Notes: generated from the letters alone by a model not told the origin. Counted from the stretch's first letter, positions 53,830 through 62,663 are shown. The stretch: DNA of 64,000 bases from Streptomyces lasiicapitis (GCF_014646335.1 NZ_BMNG01000007.1:248001-312000); one strand, 5' to 3'. Program-made: numbers and translations.

Positions 53830-54777
53830 ATGAAGCCGGAGCAACTGCCCGTGTCCGCCTCCCCGAAGTCCCTCCAGCCCGTCCTTGACCGTATCGCCAC
53901 CGAGGTCCAGGCCCTGCCGGGCCGCGGGCGGCCCGCCGACTACATTCCGGCGCTCGCCTCGGCGGATCCACGGCGCTTCGGGATGGCCGTCGCCGATCTC
54001 GACGGCACGGTCTACGGCGTCGGGGACTGGCAGCAGCCCTTCTCCACGCAGTCCATCACGAAGGCCTTCACCCTCGCTCTCGATCTCTCCCTGGACGGCG
54101 ACCTGCTGTGGGAGCACGTCGGGCGCGAGCCGTCGGGCAACCCCTTCAACTCGCTTGTGCAGTTGGAGTACGAGAACGGCATCCCCCGCAATCCCTTCAT
54201 CAACGCGGGCGCCCTCGTCGTCACCGACCGGCTCCACACCCTGACCGGCGACGCCGCCGGCACGCTGCTCGACTTCCTGCGCGCCGAGTCCGGCAACCAG
54301 GGCCTGACCTTCGACGAGGGCGTGGCCGACTCCGAGCGCGCGCACGGCGACCGCAACGCCGCCCTGTCCCACTTCATGGCGTCGTACGGCAACATCACCA
54401 ATCCGGTGCCCACGCTCCTCGACCAGTACTTCCGCCAGTGCTCGATCGAGGCCTCCTGCGCCGACCTCGCGCTGGCCGCCGGGTTCCTCGCCCGCCACGG
54501 CATAAGGGCCGACGGGTCCACGCTGCTCACCCGCAGCCAAGCCAAGCAGGTCAACGCGGTGATGCTGACCTGCGGTACGTACGACGCCGCGGGCGACTTC
54601 GCCCATCGCGTGGGCCTGCCCGGCAAGAGCGGGGTCGGCGGCGGCATCATCGCGGTCGTTCCCGGCCGCTGCACCGTGTGCGTGTGGAGCCCGGGTCTCG
54701 ACCAGCGCGGGAACTCGGTGGCGGGCGTCGCGGCGCTGGACCGCTTCACCACGCTGACCGGGCTCTCCATCTTCTGA
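53830..54777 (+). CDS. glsA: Glutaminase
   Basis: 315 residues, the size of the GlsA serine-dependent family. The catalytic Ser75 and Lys78 lie in FSTQSITKAF; GNPFNSLVQLEYENGIPRNP, FINAGALVVTD, YGNITNPVPTLLDQYF and the ending LPGKSGVGGGIIAVVPGR are all conserved. It converts glutamine to glutamate and ammonia in the cytoplasm. It has no STAS or other C-terminal domain. TAAAGT at 53797 may be the -10 box. It stands alone between unrelated genes. Confidence 0.95.
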   Translation: MKPEQLPVSASPKSLQPVLDRIATEVQALPGRGRPADYIPALASADPRRFGMAVADLDGTVYGVGDWQQPFSTQSITKAFTLALDLSLDGDLLWEHVGREPSGNPFNSLVQLEYENGIPRNPFINAGALVVTDRLHTLTGDAAGTLLDFLRAESGNQGLTFDEGVADSERAHGDRNAALSHFMASYGNITNPVPTLLDQYFRQCSIEASCADLALAAGFLARHGIRADGSTLLTRSQAKQVNAVMLTCGTYDAAGDFAHRVGLPGKSGVGGGIIAVVPGRCTVCVWSPGLDQRGNSVAGVAALDRFTTLTGLSIF

Positions 54778-54910
54778 CGGCTGACGGTTGGCGGTCGGCG
54801 GCTCGGGGCCTCCGGCGCGGGCGGCGCGCGGGGGCGCTTCGTCGCCTCGGGCGAGCGCGCGGTGTTGGATGGTGGCCCGCACGAGTGGCCGACAGTCCCA
54901 GGAGCTCGAC

Positions 54911-56575
54911 ATGCCCCCAGCAGACGCCGACGTGGACGTGGACGTACTGATCGTCGGTGGTGGACCCGTCGGGCTCACCGCCCGTGCGCTCCTTGAACGT
55001 TGGGGCGTACGGGTCCTGCTCGTCGAGAAGCATCGCGAGCTGTCCCCGTTTCCCCGGTCGCGGCTGGTCAACGTACGGTCGATGGAGATCTTTCGCCAGC
55101 TCGGGCTCGCCGCGAAGATCACGGACGCCGCCTTCGCTCCTGAGTACGGCCGTATCCGCTTCCGCGACACCCTGGACGGCCACGACCTCGCGTCGGCGGC
55201 GATGATCGGGGTCAACGCGCCGATTCCGGAGAGCCCCGCCATCGGGGTCGTCACCTCGCAGGACCGGCTGGAGCCGACTCTGGTCGCGGCGGCGGACGGC
55301 GAGATCCAATTCGGGGTCGAGCTCGCCGGCCTGGCCGAGGAGTTCGGGGAACCCGGAGAGTCCCGGGAGGCTGGGGAGGCCAGGGAGGCCCAGTGCGTCG
55401 TCGCCTCGCTCGTCGAGCGTCCCAGCGGTGCCGAGCGGCGCGTCCGCGCCCGGTACGTACTCGCCGCCGACGGCGCGAACTCCACCGCTCGGCAGTTGCT
55501 GGGCATCGGCACCGTCGGCCCCGGCGCGCTGGCGAGCATCACCACCGTGGTGTTCGACGCCGACCTGAGGCCCTGGTCCGCCGACCGGCCCGCGGGCGTC
55601 TATCTCACGGGGCACGGATCGCTCCTCCCGATCTATCCCGAGGGCGGCTGGGCCTGGATCATCCCGACGCCCGAGGACGCCGAACACGCCGACTGGTCCG
55701 GCCTCGTCGCGCATGCCCTCGGGACCGGCGTCGACGTCCGGGCCGAGGTGTCGCGCGTCCAGCACTGGGTGATGAACGCGTTCATCACCGAACGCTTCGG
55801 CCGCGGCCGGGTCCTGCTGGCCGGTGACGCCGCGCACGCGATCCCGCCCGCCGGCGGCCTGGGCATGAACGTAGGCATCGCCGACGTGCACAACCTCTGC
55901 TGGAAACTGGCAGGTGTCGTGCAGGGGTGGGCCGGGCCGCGGCTGCTCGGGACCTACGAGACGGAGCGGCGACCCGTCGCCCACCAGAACCTCGACCAGG
56001 CGGTGGTCAACGCCCGGCTCATGTCCCCCACGCTGCCCCGGCGCGACGAACAGCTCCCCGCCGACGAAGCAGCGCCCGCCGAGGCCGCGGCGCCCTGGCC
56101 GGAGCGGTACTTCGCCCAACTCGGCCTCGTACTAGGTGTGTCCTACCGGTCCGACGCCGTCCTCACGGACCACAGCACCCCGGCCGAGCCGTCAGACGGC
56201 GACACGAAAGCGGACTCAGGCACGGACTACATCCCCACCGCCGCACCGGGCCACCGCCTGCCCCACGCCTGGCTCAGCCAAGACCGCTCCACGCTCGACA
56301 CCCTCGGCGAATGGTTCACCCTCCTCACCCCGGACCCCTCCGCCTGGGAGCAACACCCCACCGCACCCTGGCCGTTGCACGTCGAGCCGCTTCCCCGCGA
56401 GCACATCGACCTCTACGGCATCGGCCCGCACGGAGCACTGCTCGTCCGGCCGGACGGCCACGTCGCCGCCCGCTGGCCCGACCGCCCATCCGGCGACGCC
56501 AACTCAGACTCCGGGCTCCGCCACGCCCTCGCCACCCTTACCAGCTCCGCACCCTCCGAACCGGTCAGTCGATGA
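54911..56575 (+). CDS. FAD-dependent aromatic-ring monooxygenase
   Basis: 554 residues from ATG 54911 (CAGGAG upstream). The FAD-binding motif is VDVLIVGGGPVGLTARALLE; the second is VLLAGDAAHAIPPAGGLGMN; and RYVLAADGANSTARQLL is the central DG motif. Class A flavoprotein hydroxylases of this type act on phenols or polyketides. The C-terminal ~120 residues form the usual thioredoxin-like domain. A Glu/Gly-rich loop (EFGEPGESREAGEAREA, ~residue 145) contains a short repeat. It overlaps the convergent RidA gene by 11 bp. Confidence 0.92.
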   Translation: MPPADADVDVDVLIVGGGPVGLTARALLERWGVRVLLVEKHRELSPFPRSRLVNVRSMEIFRQLGLAAKITDAAFAPEYGRIRFRDTLDGHDLASAAMIGVNAPIPESPAIGVVTSQDRLEPTLVAAADGEIQFGVELAGLAEEFGEPGESREAGEAREAQCVVASLVERPSGAERRVRARYVLAADGANSTARQLLGIGTVGPGALASITTVVFDADLRPWSADRPAGVYLTGHGSLLPIYPEGGWAWIIPTPEDAEHADWSGLVAHALGTGVDVRAEVSRVQHWVMNAFITERFGRGRVLLAGDAAHAIPPAGGLGMNVGIADVHNLCWKLAGVVQGWAGPRLLGTYETERRPVAHQNLDQAVVNARLMSPTLPRRDEQLPADEAAPAEAAAPWPERYFAQLGLVLGVSYRSDAVLTDHSTPAEPSDGDTKADSGTDYIPTAAPGHRLPHAWLSQDRSTLDTLGEWFTLLTPDPSAWEQHPTAPWPLHVEPLPREHIDLYGIGPHGALLVRPDGHVAARWPDRPSGDANSDSGLRHALATLTSSAPSEPVSR

Positions 56576-56972
56576 CCGCAGTGGCCTCGATCTCGACCAG
56601 GTGCTCGGGGATGTCCAGGGCCGCGACACTCAGCAGCGTGCCCGGCGGTACCGGTGTGACGCCCAGCCTCGCCGCCGCCCGCCTGATCCCTTCGATGAGC
56701 AGGGGCATCTTGTCGGGGGTCCAGTCGACGACGTAAATGGTCAGTTTCGCCACGTCGGCGAAGGAGCCGCCGACTGCCGCCAGAGCGGTGGCGATGTTCA
56801 CGTAACACTGCTCGATCTGAGCGGCGAGGTCGCCTTCGCCGACCGTGACCCCGTCGGCGTCCCAGGCGACCTGCCCGGCGATGAAGACCTGCTTCGATCC
56901 GGTCGCGATCGACACCTGTCGGTACGCGTCGATCTCCGGCAATCCACTGGGGTTCACCAGGGTGATGGCCAT
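56565..56972 (-). CDS. RidA (YjgF/YER057c/UK114) family protein
   Basis: 135 residues from ATG 56972 (GAGGAGG upstream). Family segments are KQVFIAGQVAWDADGVTVGE, AQIEQCYVNIATALAAVGGS and PPGTLLSVAALDIPEHLVEI. The RidA catalytic arginine, usually in a conserved RxxV-type position near the C-terminus, is not evident, so it may not be a true imine deaminase. It is divergent from an HxlR regulator across an inverted-repeat pair. Confidence 0.9.
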   Translation of the reverse strand: MAITLVNPSGLPEIDAYRQVSIATGSKQVFIAGQVAWDADGVTVGEGDLAAQIEQCYVNIATALAAVGGSFADVAKLTIYVVDWTPDKMPLLIEGIRRAAARLGVTPVPPGTLLSVAALDIPEHLVEIEATAVID

Positions 56973-57038
56973 GCTGCCCGCCTCCTCGTCCCGCGGGCCC
57001 ATGGGCCCGCCGCCGTCGAGCCGCGAAGCCCGCGGTCT

Positions 57039-57117
57039 CTTGTGGTTACTCAGGAACCGTAGGAGAGTGGCCGCTGACATGGAAGAACGCACTTTTCAGT
57101 GACTGGGGAACCACAAG
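57039..57117. promoter_or_regulatory. Inverted CTTGTGGTT pair between RidA and HxlR genes
   Basis: CTTGTGGTT (57039-57047) is mirrored by AACCACAAG (57109-57117), with flanking CTCAG / CTG similarity. The right copy abuts the GTG of the regulator gene. An HxlR-type protein dimer or pair of dimers could bind here to control both divergent genes. Confidence 0.6.
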
Positions 57118-57495
57118 GTGACCAAGAAGTACGAGGGCTTGCCCGACGAAGCGGATCTGACGCGCGCCGACTCCCTCGCGCGGGAGATCTTCTCGGACAT
57201 CGCCAACAAATGGGCGTTCCTCATCATCGAAGCCATCGGGGACCGCACGCTGCGCTTCGGCGAGGTACGCGACGAGATCGAGGGCATCAGCCACAAGATG
57301 CTCACCCAGAACCTGCGCATGCTGGAGCGCAACGGCCTGCTCCACCGGACGGTGCACCCCACCGTGCCGCCGCGGGTCGAGTACACCCTCACCGTGCCGG
57401 GCCGGGCCCTGCGCAAGGTGGTCGACGGCATGTGCGACTGGACCCACCAGTACCTGGGTGACATCGAGGCCTCCCGGCGCCGTGTCGACGTGTGA
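57118..57495 (+). CDS. HxlR-family winged-helix regulator
   Basis: 125 residues from GTG 57118. IFSDIANKWAFLIIEAIGD, LRFGEVRDEIEGISHKMLTQ and NLRMLERNGLLHRTVHPTVP plus RVEYTLTVPGRALRKVVDGM are the standard HxlR helix-turn-helix and wing. There is no N-terminal cysteine of the redox-sensing YodB type. GGGGAA is upstream. Likely controls the divergent RidA gene and itself. Confidence 0.92.
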   Translation: MTKKYEGLPDEADLTRADSLAREIFSDIANKWAFLIIEAIGDRTLRFGEVRDEIEGISHKMLTQNLRMLERNGLLHRTVHPTVPPRVEYTLTVPGRALRKVVDGMCDWTHQYLGDIEASRRRVDV

Positions 57496-57556
57496 CAGGG
57501 GCGGCGCCGTGCGCGGGCACCCTGGCTCTCTGGCCTGACCGGGTCTGCCGCACTGG

Positions 57557-58576
57557 TCAGTCGCCGCTCAACAACGGCCCGAAGGTCGCCCTGCCGATCT
57601 CCTCGGCCCGGTCCCGGTCCACGATCTGGCCGTTCACCTCGGGGTGCTGCTCGATCCACGTCCGGGCGGAGACGGCGCCGGTGAAGAAGTTCAGAGTGTC
57701 GCAGCACACCTCGGCCGCGGGCCCGGAGCATCCGCCCCTGCGGCCGACGAACACCACCGCCGCCGCCGGCTCCCACACCATCCGCCCGTCCTCGCCGGTC
57801 ACCGTGACGCTCTCGCCGGTGACCGGATCGGCGGAGGTGATCACCACATCACGGCCGAGCATGGCGGGGATGCCGAGCGCGTCGATCGCGCACATCGACC
57901 ACACCTGCGTACCGCCTGCGATCGACACCCGGTGCGGGGTCGGCACCGCGGAGAACGGATACGCCGCCCGGATCCGCCCGTCCGGGCCGAGCGTCAGGAA
58001 GTCCTCCCGTGCCAGCTCGGCAAGGACCTCTACCGCTGTCCGGCCGGAGGCGGCCGCGACCGGCTCAAGGACCGCTGCCTCGGGGGCGCTGCCGGTCGCG
58101 GCGAAGTGCCGCAGCACCGCCTGATGCACCGCCCGCAGCCCGCCCTCGACGGGCGCGAGGCGTCCTCGGCCGTCCCTGCCGACCAGGTCGAGCGCGTCCA
58201 CCGTTTCTACCGCGTCCACCGTGTCTACGGCGTCTGCCGCACAGCAGTCGTCGTACGCCGCTACCGATGCGGCCAGACCTGCCCCAGCCAGGGCCCGGCG
58301 CAGTTCCGCCACGCTCGGCGCCCCGTCGACCTCGCCATCAGCATGTCGATAGATCCGGCAGGACACGCTCGGCACCGCCTCCGCGGTCCCGAAGGGGTCG
58401 ACGCCGTCGAGCAGGACGGTCGGCGAGCCGGTCATCCCCGACCGCTCGGCCTCCTCCGGCCCAGTCACTTCGACCAGCTCCACCTCGGCGGGCCGCCCGT
58501 ACAGCGCGGCCGTGATCCGCTCGCGTACGACCGGCCCGTTCGGACAGTCCGGAACCGTCAGCACCGTGATCCGCAT
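57557..58576 (-). CDS. merB: Thioredoxin-like/organomercurial lyase (MerB) fusion
   Basis: 339 residues from ATG 58576. Residues 1-~100 resemble a thioredoxin-fold domain (MRITVLTVPDCPNGPVVRER, GSPTVLLDGVDPF) whose usual CxxC is reduced to a single Cys followed by Pro. The C-terminal ~220 residues are alkylmercury lyase: VWSMCAIDALGIPAMLG supplies the Cys and Asp of the MerB active site, and CCDTLNFFTG the second cysteine (here a pair). It would cleave the carbon-mercury bond. No merA or transporter is adjacent. A perfect MerR-type palindrome and a merR remnant lie upstream, divergent. Confidence 0.88.
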   Translation of the reverse strand: MRITVLTVPDCPNGPVVRERITAALYGRPAEVELVEVTGPEEAERSGMTGSPTVLLDGVDPFGTAEAVPSVSCRIYRHADGEVDGAPSVAELRRALAGAGLAASVAAYDDCCAADAVDTVDAVETVDALDLVGRDGRGRLAPVEGGLRAVHQAVLRHFAATGSAPEAAVLEPVAAASGRTAVEVLAELAREDFLTLGPDGRIRAAYPFSAVPTPHRVSIAGGTQVWSMCAIDALGIPAMLGRDVVITSADPVTGESVTVTGEDGRMVWEPAAAVVFVGRRGGCSGPAAEVCCDTLNFFTGAVSARTWIEQHPEVNGQIVDRDRAEEIGRATFGPLLSGD

Positions 58577-58627
58577 GGCAGCGTCCTCCCAGCTCATGGC
58601 CCCAACCCACGGCCTCTGCGGACGACG

Positions 58628-58657
58628 CTTGACCTTCCAGCCCGCTGGAAGGTCAAG
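58628..58657. promoter_or_regulatory. MerR-type operator
   Basis: CTTGACCTTCCAG (58628-58640) and CTGGAAGGTCAAG (58645-58657) are perfect mirror images around CCCG. ACCTTCC...GGAAGGT is the classic core bound by MerR-family regulators, with TTGACC forming a -35 element on both strands. It lies between merB and the merR remnant. Confidence 0.8.
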
Positions 58658-58665
58658 GGCTAGCG

Positions 58666-58889
58666 GCGTCCTCGCCCTCCGCGACAGCGGCGAGGCCCCC
58701 TGCGGCCACGTCACCGACCTCATCGACGAGCACCTCGAAGAGATCAACCGGCGCATGGCCGAGCTCCGCAAGACCCGCACGGCCCTCCGTGACCTCGCCC
58801 GCCGAGCCGCCGAGACCGACCCCCGGGCGGGCAGTGATGCCGACAACATCTGCCGGATCATCAGCCCACCCCGGCAACGTGTGGCCTGA
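58666..58889 (+). pseudogene. merR-family regulator remnant lacking the DNA-binding half
   Basis: About 74 codons read VLALRDSGEAPCGHVTDLID and end in CRIISPP, the C-terminal dimerization helix and metal-loop of a MerR-family protein (cysteine in APCGH, second in NICRII). The N-terminal winged helix (about 70 residues, normally starting MRIGELA-like) is missing: the reading frame runs directly into the operator. No start codon with a ribosome-binding site belongs to it; in-frame ATGs further upstream lie antisense to merB. A deletion between operator and codon ~70 is the simplest explanation. Confidence 0.75.
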
Positions 58890-58901
58890 AGCCCGCCGCC
58901 G

Positions 58902-59894
58902 TCAGCCTTCAGATGCCCCCAAAGCGCGGGCGTAGGTCACCGACTCACGGTCCACCGCGAACCCCGACTGCTCGTAGAACCCCAGCGCGCCCGACGGATT
59001 GACCGTGTCCACGGTCAGCGACACCGTGTCGTACCCCGCCTCGCGCGCCGTCCGCAGCACATCGGTCAGCAGCGCGGGCGCCGCTCCCCGGCCCCGGAAG
59101 CTCCGCCGCGTGCCGAGGAAACCGACATGGCAGTCCCGGCTGCCCGTCGCCGCCGTCTTCGCCTCGCTCTCCTCCGCCAGGAGGTACGCCGCCACCTCGT
59201 CGCCCGCAAGGAGCAGCCGTGACATCGCGGGCCGGAACGACGTGGCGCCGGTGACCCAGGTGCGCCAGTCGGTGCTGTCGAACACGGTGAAGTTCCAGTG
59301 GTCGCGGAACGCGTCGTTGTGGGCGAGTCGGGTGGCCTCGTCGTACGCCTCCGCGAAGGGGACGAGGCGGGTGCCCTCGGGGGCGGGGCGGGGGTCGGGG
59401 CGCTCGCCGTCCAGCGGCTGCTTCATGTCGAACCACCAGCGGCACGCCGTGAAACCGCAGCGGTCGGTGAGCTTCAGCAGTGCCTCGTCCGCGGCCTTCC
59501 CGTCGAGCAGCAGCTCGCCCGGCAGCGCGGACAGCTCCGCGTCCGCCGCGTGCAGGTCCTCCGCGCGGGCCAGCATCCAGGTCACGAGGCGCGTCCCGAT
59601 GCCGCGCCGCCGCCACTCGGGGTGCACGGCGGCATCGCCCTGGAAGCGGGCCGCGTCGACCGCGCCGTGCGGCGTGTACACGACGGCGTGGGCGATGAGA
59701 CGTGGCCCGTCCCACAGCCCCAGGCTGTCCCGTTCCAGGTCCAGCTTGGGGTCGGACAGGGCCTCGGCGAGTTCCTCGGCGTCGACGTGTTCGCCGGTCC
59801 GGTCGACGCGCTCGACCGCCTCGTGCAGTTCCAGCCAGGCAGGGACGCAGTCCTTGCTCAGAGCCCGGGCCTCCAGGCTGTCCGGTTCCTCCAT
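58902..59894 (-). CDS. Double-GNAT acetyltransferase, mycothiol-synthase-like
   Basis: 330 residues from ATG 59894 (GGGAGGCGGAC upstream). Two GNAT domains are visible: the first with AAVHPEWRRRGIGTRLVTWM, the second with VGFLGTRRSFRGRGAAPALL and TVNPSGALGFYEQSGF. This double arrangement and size are those of MshD-like enzymes, though true mycothiol synthase is usually annotated elsewhere in the genome and this may be a paralogue acting on another substrate. Confidence 0.82.
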   Translation of the reverse strand: MEEPDSLEARALSKDCVPAWLELHEAVERVDRTGEHVDAEELAEALSDPKLDLERDSLGLWDGPRLIAHAVVYTPHGAVDAARFQGDAAVHPEWRRRGIGTRLVTWMLARAEDLHAADAELSALPGELLLDGKAADEALLKLTDRCGFTACRWWFDMKQPLDGERPDPRPAPEGTRLVPFAEAYDEATRLAHNDAFRDHWNFTVFDSTDWRTWVTGATSFRPAMSRLLLAGDEVAAYLLAEESEAKTAATGSRDCHVGFLGTRRSFRGRGAAPALLTDVLRTAREAGYDTVSLTVDTVNPSGALGFYEQSGFAVDRESVTYARALGASEG

Positions 59895-60000
59895 GTCCGC
59901 CTCCCTTTGCCGGGTCGTACCAGCCCGATGATCTCCCCCGTCGTGGACGCCCGCCATCCGGGCGCCTACGGGGGCGACGGCTCCGGGCCGCGCCCCGCCG

Positions 60001-61032
60001 CTACTGGCGCAGTTCGACGGAGATGTACGGGGCCAGCGCACGCAGGAAGTCGGGGGCGTCGAAGAGCTCACCTGCGGAGGCGACACCGACGGTCCTGGTC
60101 TGCCCGGTCAGGATGCGGTGCACCGCTTCCACGGCGAGCGGCGCGGTGACCGCGTAGATGTCCTGGCCGCTGGCGACGGCGCGCCGCTCCTCGCCCCCGG
60201 CGCGCACGACGGCGTCGACGACGAAGGTCTGGTCCGACCGCCCAAGCTCGTCGACCGCGGTGGGCGCCGGCGTGTCCGGTGCGGTCACCTCCGTGGCCGC
60301 TTCGACGGTCATGTACGTACGCACCTCGGGGATCGAAAGGTGGCTGGGGACGGTGACGACGTCCGCCATGGTGAAGTCCCCGAAGACGGATCGGGTGCCC
60401 AGCGGCTCGGGGAACCGCCAGTCCAGGACGGGCAGTTCGTCGTAGTGGTGCTCAAGGCGCCCGTTGGTGTAGCGAAGGCGTCGGCCGTTCCGGCGTTCCC
60501 GGGTGACCTTGCCCGCGGCGCGCGATCCGGCGGTGGGGTGCCAGTTGTTCAGGCCGTACGCGATGTGCGCCTCGTCGGCCTTCGTCCAGTCGCCCGCCGC
60601 CGCGGTGACCAGCAGGTCGCCGAGGCCGCCGTAGAAGGCCATCGCGGGGACGATCACCGCCCCCTCGGCGCGGGCCCGGTCCGCGAAGTGCGTGAACGTG
60701 TCGGCATTGGCCTCGATCTCGGCGGCCACGTCCACGTACGGGATCCCGGCGCGCAGTGCCGCCTCGATCAGGGGGGCGGCGGTCGTGGCGAAGGGTCCGG
60801 CGCAGTTGATGACGGCCGCCGTTCCGGCAAGGGCCCGGTCGAGCGAGTCCGCATCGGCGGCCGAAGCCACCCGTGATTCAAGCCCAGGTGCGGATTCCGC
60901 CAGCGCCGCCAGCTTGGCGGGGTCGCGGCCGGCGAGGACCGGGACGAACCCGCGCTCCCGCAGGTGCGCGACCACGAACCGGCCGGTGTGCCCGTACGCG
61001 CCGAACACCAGCACCTTGTGTCCCGAACCCAT
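60001..61032 (-). CDS. Saccharopine-dehydrogenase-like NAD(P)-binding protein
   Basis: 343 residues. The opening KVLVFGAYGHTGRFVVAHLR is the GAxGxxG nucleotide-binding motif, and VINCAGPFATTAAPLIEAAL followed by YVDVAAEIEANADT is diagnostic of the saccharopine-dehydrogenase-like/trans-acting enoyl reductase-type family common in actinobacteria. The substrate is unknown. It is divergent from the GlxA-type regulator, 115 bp apart, which may control it. Confidence 0.88.
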   Translation of the reverse strand: MGSGHKVLVFGAYGHTGRFVVAHLRERGFVPVLAGRDPAKLAALAESAPGLESRVASAADADSLDRALAGTAAVINCAGPFATTAAPLIEAALRAGIPYVDVAAEIEANADTFTHFADRARAEGAVIVPAMAFYGGLGDLLVTAAAGDWTKADEAHIAYGLNNWHPTAGSRAAGKVTRERRNGRRLRYTNGRLEHHYDELPVLDWRFPEPLGTRSVFGDFTMADVVTVPSHLSIPEVRTYMTVEAATEVTAPDTPAPTAVDELGRSDQTFVVDAVVRAGGEERRAVASGQDIYAVTAPLAVEAVHRILTGQTRTVGVASAGELFDAPDFLRALAPYISVELRQ

Positions 61033-61113
61033 GACTTCTCCCCGCTTCCCCGATGGACGTCGATCCGCTGATCAACTCCCCACATCCTGGTGGCGGCGGG
61101 CGGCCGGGACGAG

Positions 61114-61148
61114 TGTCCGGAACGACATGACCCGTACACTTCCGGACA
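61114..61148 (+). promoter_or_regulatory. Inverted TGTCCGGA repeat and leaderless promoter of the GlxA-type gene
   Basis: TGTCCGGA (61114-61121) is mirrored by TCCGGACA (61141-61148). Between them TACACT (61135-61140) lies seven bases before ATG 61148, as in leaderless Streptomyces transcripts. The right arm overlaps the start codon, so binding there would block the gene. Confidence 0.55.
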
Positions 61149-62164
61149 TGGACACTGTGGCACTGGCCGTCACCGACGGGATGATGCACTTCGAACTGTC
61201 TGTGGCGTACGAGGTGTTCGGCTCGGCGCCGCCCGGCACGGCCGCCACTTGGTACGACGTCGCTGTCTGCGGGTCGGACGCCATGCGGGTCGGCCGGTTC
61301 CGCCTCGACCCCGACGACGGGCTCGACCGGCTCCGGCACGCCGACACGGTGATCGTCCCCGCCTGGGCGGACGTCGACGAAGAACCGCCGGACGACCTGA
61401 TCGACGCGGTGCGTGCGGCGCACGAGGCGGGTGCGCGCGTGGCGTCCCTCTGCACGGGCGCGTTCGTGCTCGCCGCCGCAGGTTTGCTCGACGGGAAGCG
61501 CGCGACCACGCACTGGGCGCACACCGCGGAGCTGGCCAGCCGCTTTCCCCGGGTGGAGGTGGACGCGGACGTGCTCTACGTGGACAACGGCAGCGTGCTC
61601 ACCTCGGCCGGGAAGGCCGCCGCGCTCGACCTGTGCCTGCATCTCGTCCGCAGCGACCACGGCTCGTCGGTCGCCAACGCGGTCGCCCGCCGCCTGGTCG
61701 TCCCGCCGCACCGGGCCGGCGGGCAGGCCCAGTTCGTCGCGGCCCCGGTGCCCGCCCGGTCCGATCACCCGCTCACGGCGCTGCTCGCCTGGGTCATCGA
61801 ACGCCTCGACCAGCCGCTGACCGTCGAGGACCTGGCCCGCGAGGCACGGATGAGCTCGCGCCACCTGGGCCGCCACTTCAAGTCGGCGACCGGAACCACC
61901 CCGCTGCAATGGCTGCTCACCCAACGGATCCAGCGCGCCCAGGAGTTGCTCGAGAACACCGACGACAGCGTCGACACCGTCGCCCGGGCCACGGGCATGG
62001 GCACGGCCACGACGCTGCGCCGCCACTTCAACCGGACGGTCGGCGTGCCTCCGGACACGTACCGGCGGACGTTCCGCTCGCAGACGGGGTCCGGGCCGGG
62101 GCCGGGATCGGGGACTGGGCCAGGGGCGGATCCGGGCCGGGATCGGAGTCTGGTCCGGGGCTAG
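61148..62164 (+). CDS. GlxA-family AraC-type regulator (DJ-1/PfpI-like domain plus HTH)
   Basis: 338 residues from ATG 61148; ATG 61127 would add seven residues but the TACACT box favours 61148. The N-terminal DJ-1/PfpI-like domain contains VASLCTGAFVLAAAGLLDGK (nucleophile-elbow cysteine), RATTHWAHTAELASRFPRVE and NGSVLTSAGKAAALDL. The C-terminal AraC HTH pair is LTVEDLAREARMSSRHLGRH and VARATGMGTATTLRRHFNRT. A Gly/Pro/Ser tail (GPGPGSGTGPGADPG) ends the protein. It probably regulates the divergent saccharopine-dehydrogenase-like gene. Confidence 0.92.
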   Translation: MDTVALAVTDGMMHFELSVAYEVFGSAPPGTAATWYDVAVCGSDAMRVGRFRLDPDDGLDRLRHADTVIVPAWADVDEEPPDDLIDAVRAAHEAGARVASLCTGAFVLAAAGLLDGKRATTHWAHTAELASRFPRVEVDADVLYVDNGSVLTSAGKAAALDLCLHLVRSDHGSSVANAVARRLVVPPHRAGGQAQFVAAPVPARSDHPLTALLAWVIERLDQPLTVEDLAREARMSSRHLGRHFKSATGTTPLQWLLTQRIQRAQELLENTDDSVDTVARATGMGTATTLRRHFNRTVGVPPDTYRRTFRSQTGSGPGPGSGTGPGADPGRDRSLVRG

Positions 62165-62174
62165 GATCGCGAAC

Positions 62175-62663
62175 ATGAGCGCAGGTCAGGTCCACAGTCA
62201 TGGTCACAACGCAGGTGGAGCGGAGGAGTTCCGCGTCCGCGTCCAGGCCGCCGCGGACACGTCGTACCGCTGGCAGTGGACGGCACGGGGATTCGACCTG
62301 GCGGTGGATGTCCCCGTACCGGGCCGACGCCAAGTGCACACCTACCGGGTCGAGTTGCGCCCGCAGGAACGGACCTTCACCGTGACGGACGTCGTCGACA
62401 CGATGGGGCGGGGCCCGGGCGGCGGACGACAACGGGAAACGGGCCGGATCCGCTACCGCACCTGGAGCAGCTCCCCGGACGGCACCGAACGCCACTCCTT
62501 CTCAAGCGCCGAGGGCCACCGCCTGATCCGGGGCGTGGCCCAGGAACTGGGCTGGCGGGAGACCCGCCCCGCCACCATGAAGGCCGGCCTGGCCTTCGGA
62601 GCGTTCGGCGGCATCGTGGCACTCGGCACACTGATCGCCCTCGCGATCGCGTTCTGGCCCTGA
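62175..62663 (+). CDS. Hypothetical protein with C-terminal membrane segment
   Basis: 162 residues. The soluble part is rich in charged and aromatic residues (TSYRWQWTARGFDLAVDVPV, RTFTVTDVVDTMGRG), and residues ~140-161 form one membrane helix (AFGAFGGIVALGTLIALAIA), so the protein is probably tail-anchored. TAGGAT lies seven bases before the ATG, suggesting leaderless transcription starting just after the regulator gene. No family recognised. Confidence 0.72.
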   Translation: MSAGQVHSHGHNAGGAEEFRVRVQAAADTSYRWQWTARGFDLAVDVPVPGRRQVHTYRVELRPQERTFTVTDVVDTMGRGPGGGRQRETGRIRYRTWSSSPDGTERHSFSSAEGHRLIRGVAQELGWRETRPATMKAGLAFGAFGGIVALGTLIALAIAFWP

